Below are positions 6,079 to 6,091 of a stretch of 6,091 bases of DNA, piece after piece (within the stretch, counting starts at the first letter, position 1; the number at the start of each line of letters is the position of its first letter). The notes under the pieces were generated by a model that was given only the letters and a program-made list of their open reading frames with translations, did no database searches and was not told the origin of the DNA. The DNA is from JAYENK01 sp034722035 (GTDB lineage: Bacteria > Patescibacteriota > Patescibacteriia > Patescibacteriales > UBA12075), in the NCBI GenBank assembly GCA_034722035.1, contig JAYENK010000006.1, positions 1 through 6,091 of the forward strand, written 5' to 3'. Position numbers and translations under genes: made by a program.

Positions 6079-6085
6079 AGGAGGT
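6079..6085 (+). promoter_or_regulatory. Shine-Dalgarno for a gene starting past the window end
   Basis: AGGAGGT is a near-perfect complement to the 3' end of 16S rRNA. No start codon follows within the last 6 bases, so the gene should start at or just after the next base beyond the window, at normal spacing. It is the only strong Shine-Dalgarno in the window; none of the five intact genes upstream has one. Confidence 0.75.
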
Positions 6086-6091
6086 AAATTT

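Larger units (their letters stand above)
5725..6091. other. Gene-poor right end
   Basis: These 367 bases follow the antiporter stop. They hold only the weak minus-strand reading at 5743-6001 and the promoter and ribosome binding site of a gene starting beyond the edge. No terminator with a GC-rich stem and T-run, no tRNA-like cloverleaf and no tandem repeats were seen. CTCTCT at 5788-5793 and AGAGAG at 5828-5833 are complementary, but the stem is only 6 bp with a 34-nt loop. Confidence 0.5.

Noticed and set aside
1..6091. CRISPR array, IS element, tRNA or rRNA
   Set aside because: No regularly spaced repeats, transposase motifs with terminal inverted repeats, cloverleaf or rRNA-like conserved stretch was found by reading.

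Overview
The window is AT-rich bacterial DNA with short intergenic gaps, small single-copy genes and almost no Shine-Dalgarno sequences. The protein styles (a sensor kinase with a 7TM N-terminus, a stand-alone receiver of the LSN...YFIKA type, a Kef-type antiporter with one RCK domain) resemble those common in Candidate Phyla Radiation (Patescibacteria) genomes. That assignment is an inference from protein style and gene density; no rRNA or other marker gene is present.

Layout. (1) 1-3208 is one probable operon. An extended -10 promoter at the left edge is followed by a GNAT-fold acyltransferase resembling LuxI/FeeM autoinducer and N-acyl amino acid synthases, then (3 bp later) a 729-residue membrane histidine kinase (7TM sensor, GAF, HisKA, HATPase), then (1 bp later) a receiver-only response regulator. 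(2) 3236-3453 holds a -10 box and a 59-residue single [4Fe-4S] ferredoxin of the Thermotoga type. (3) 3513-3978 is a collapsed uvrC: the N-terminal GIY-YIG nuclease domain followed directly, in another frame, by the last ~30 residues of UvrC, with the centre missing. (4) 4018-5724 is a Kef-type CPA2 cation/proton antiporter fused to an RCK_N domain, apparently transcribed from a promoter that places the transcription start on or very near the start codon. (5) 5725-6091 holds a weakly supported minus-strand ORF that looks frameshifted in a homopolymer, and, on the plus strand, a strong promoter plus the window's only strong Shine-Dalgarno, both serving a gene that begins just beyond the right edge.

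The most notable unit is the first operon. A putative signal-molecule synthase joined to a polytopic sensor kinase and a receiver is the arrangement of a synthase/receptor quorum-sensing pair such as LuxM/LuxN or AinS/AinR, but built from different parts. That the kinase senses the synthase's product is a hypothesis from adjacency and domain type, not something the sequence proves.
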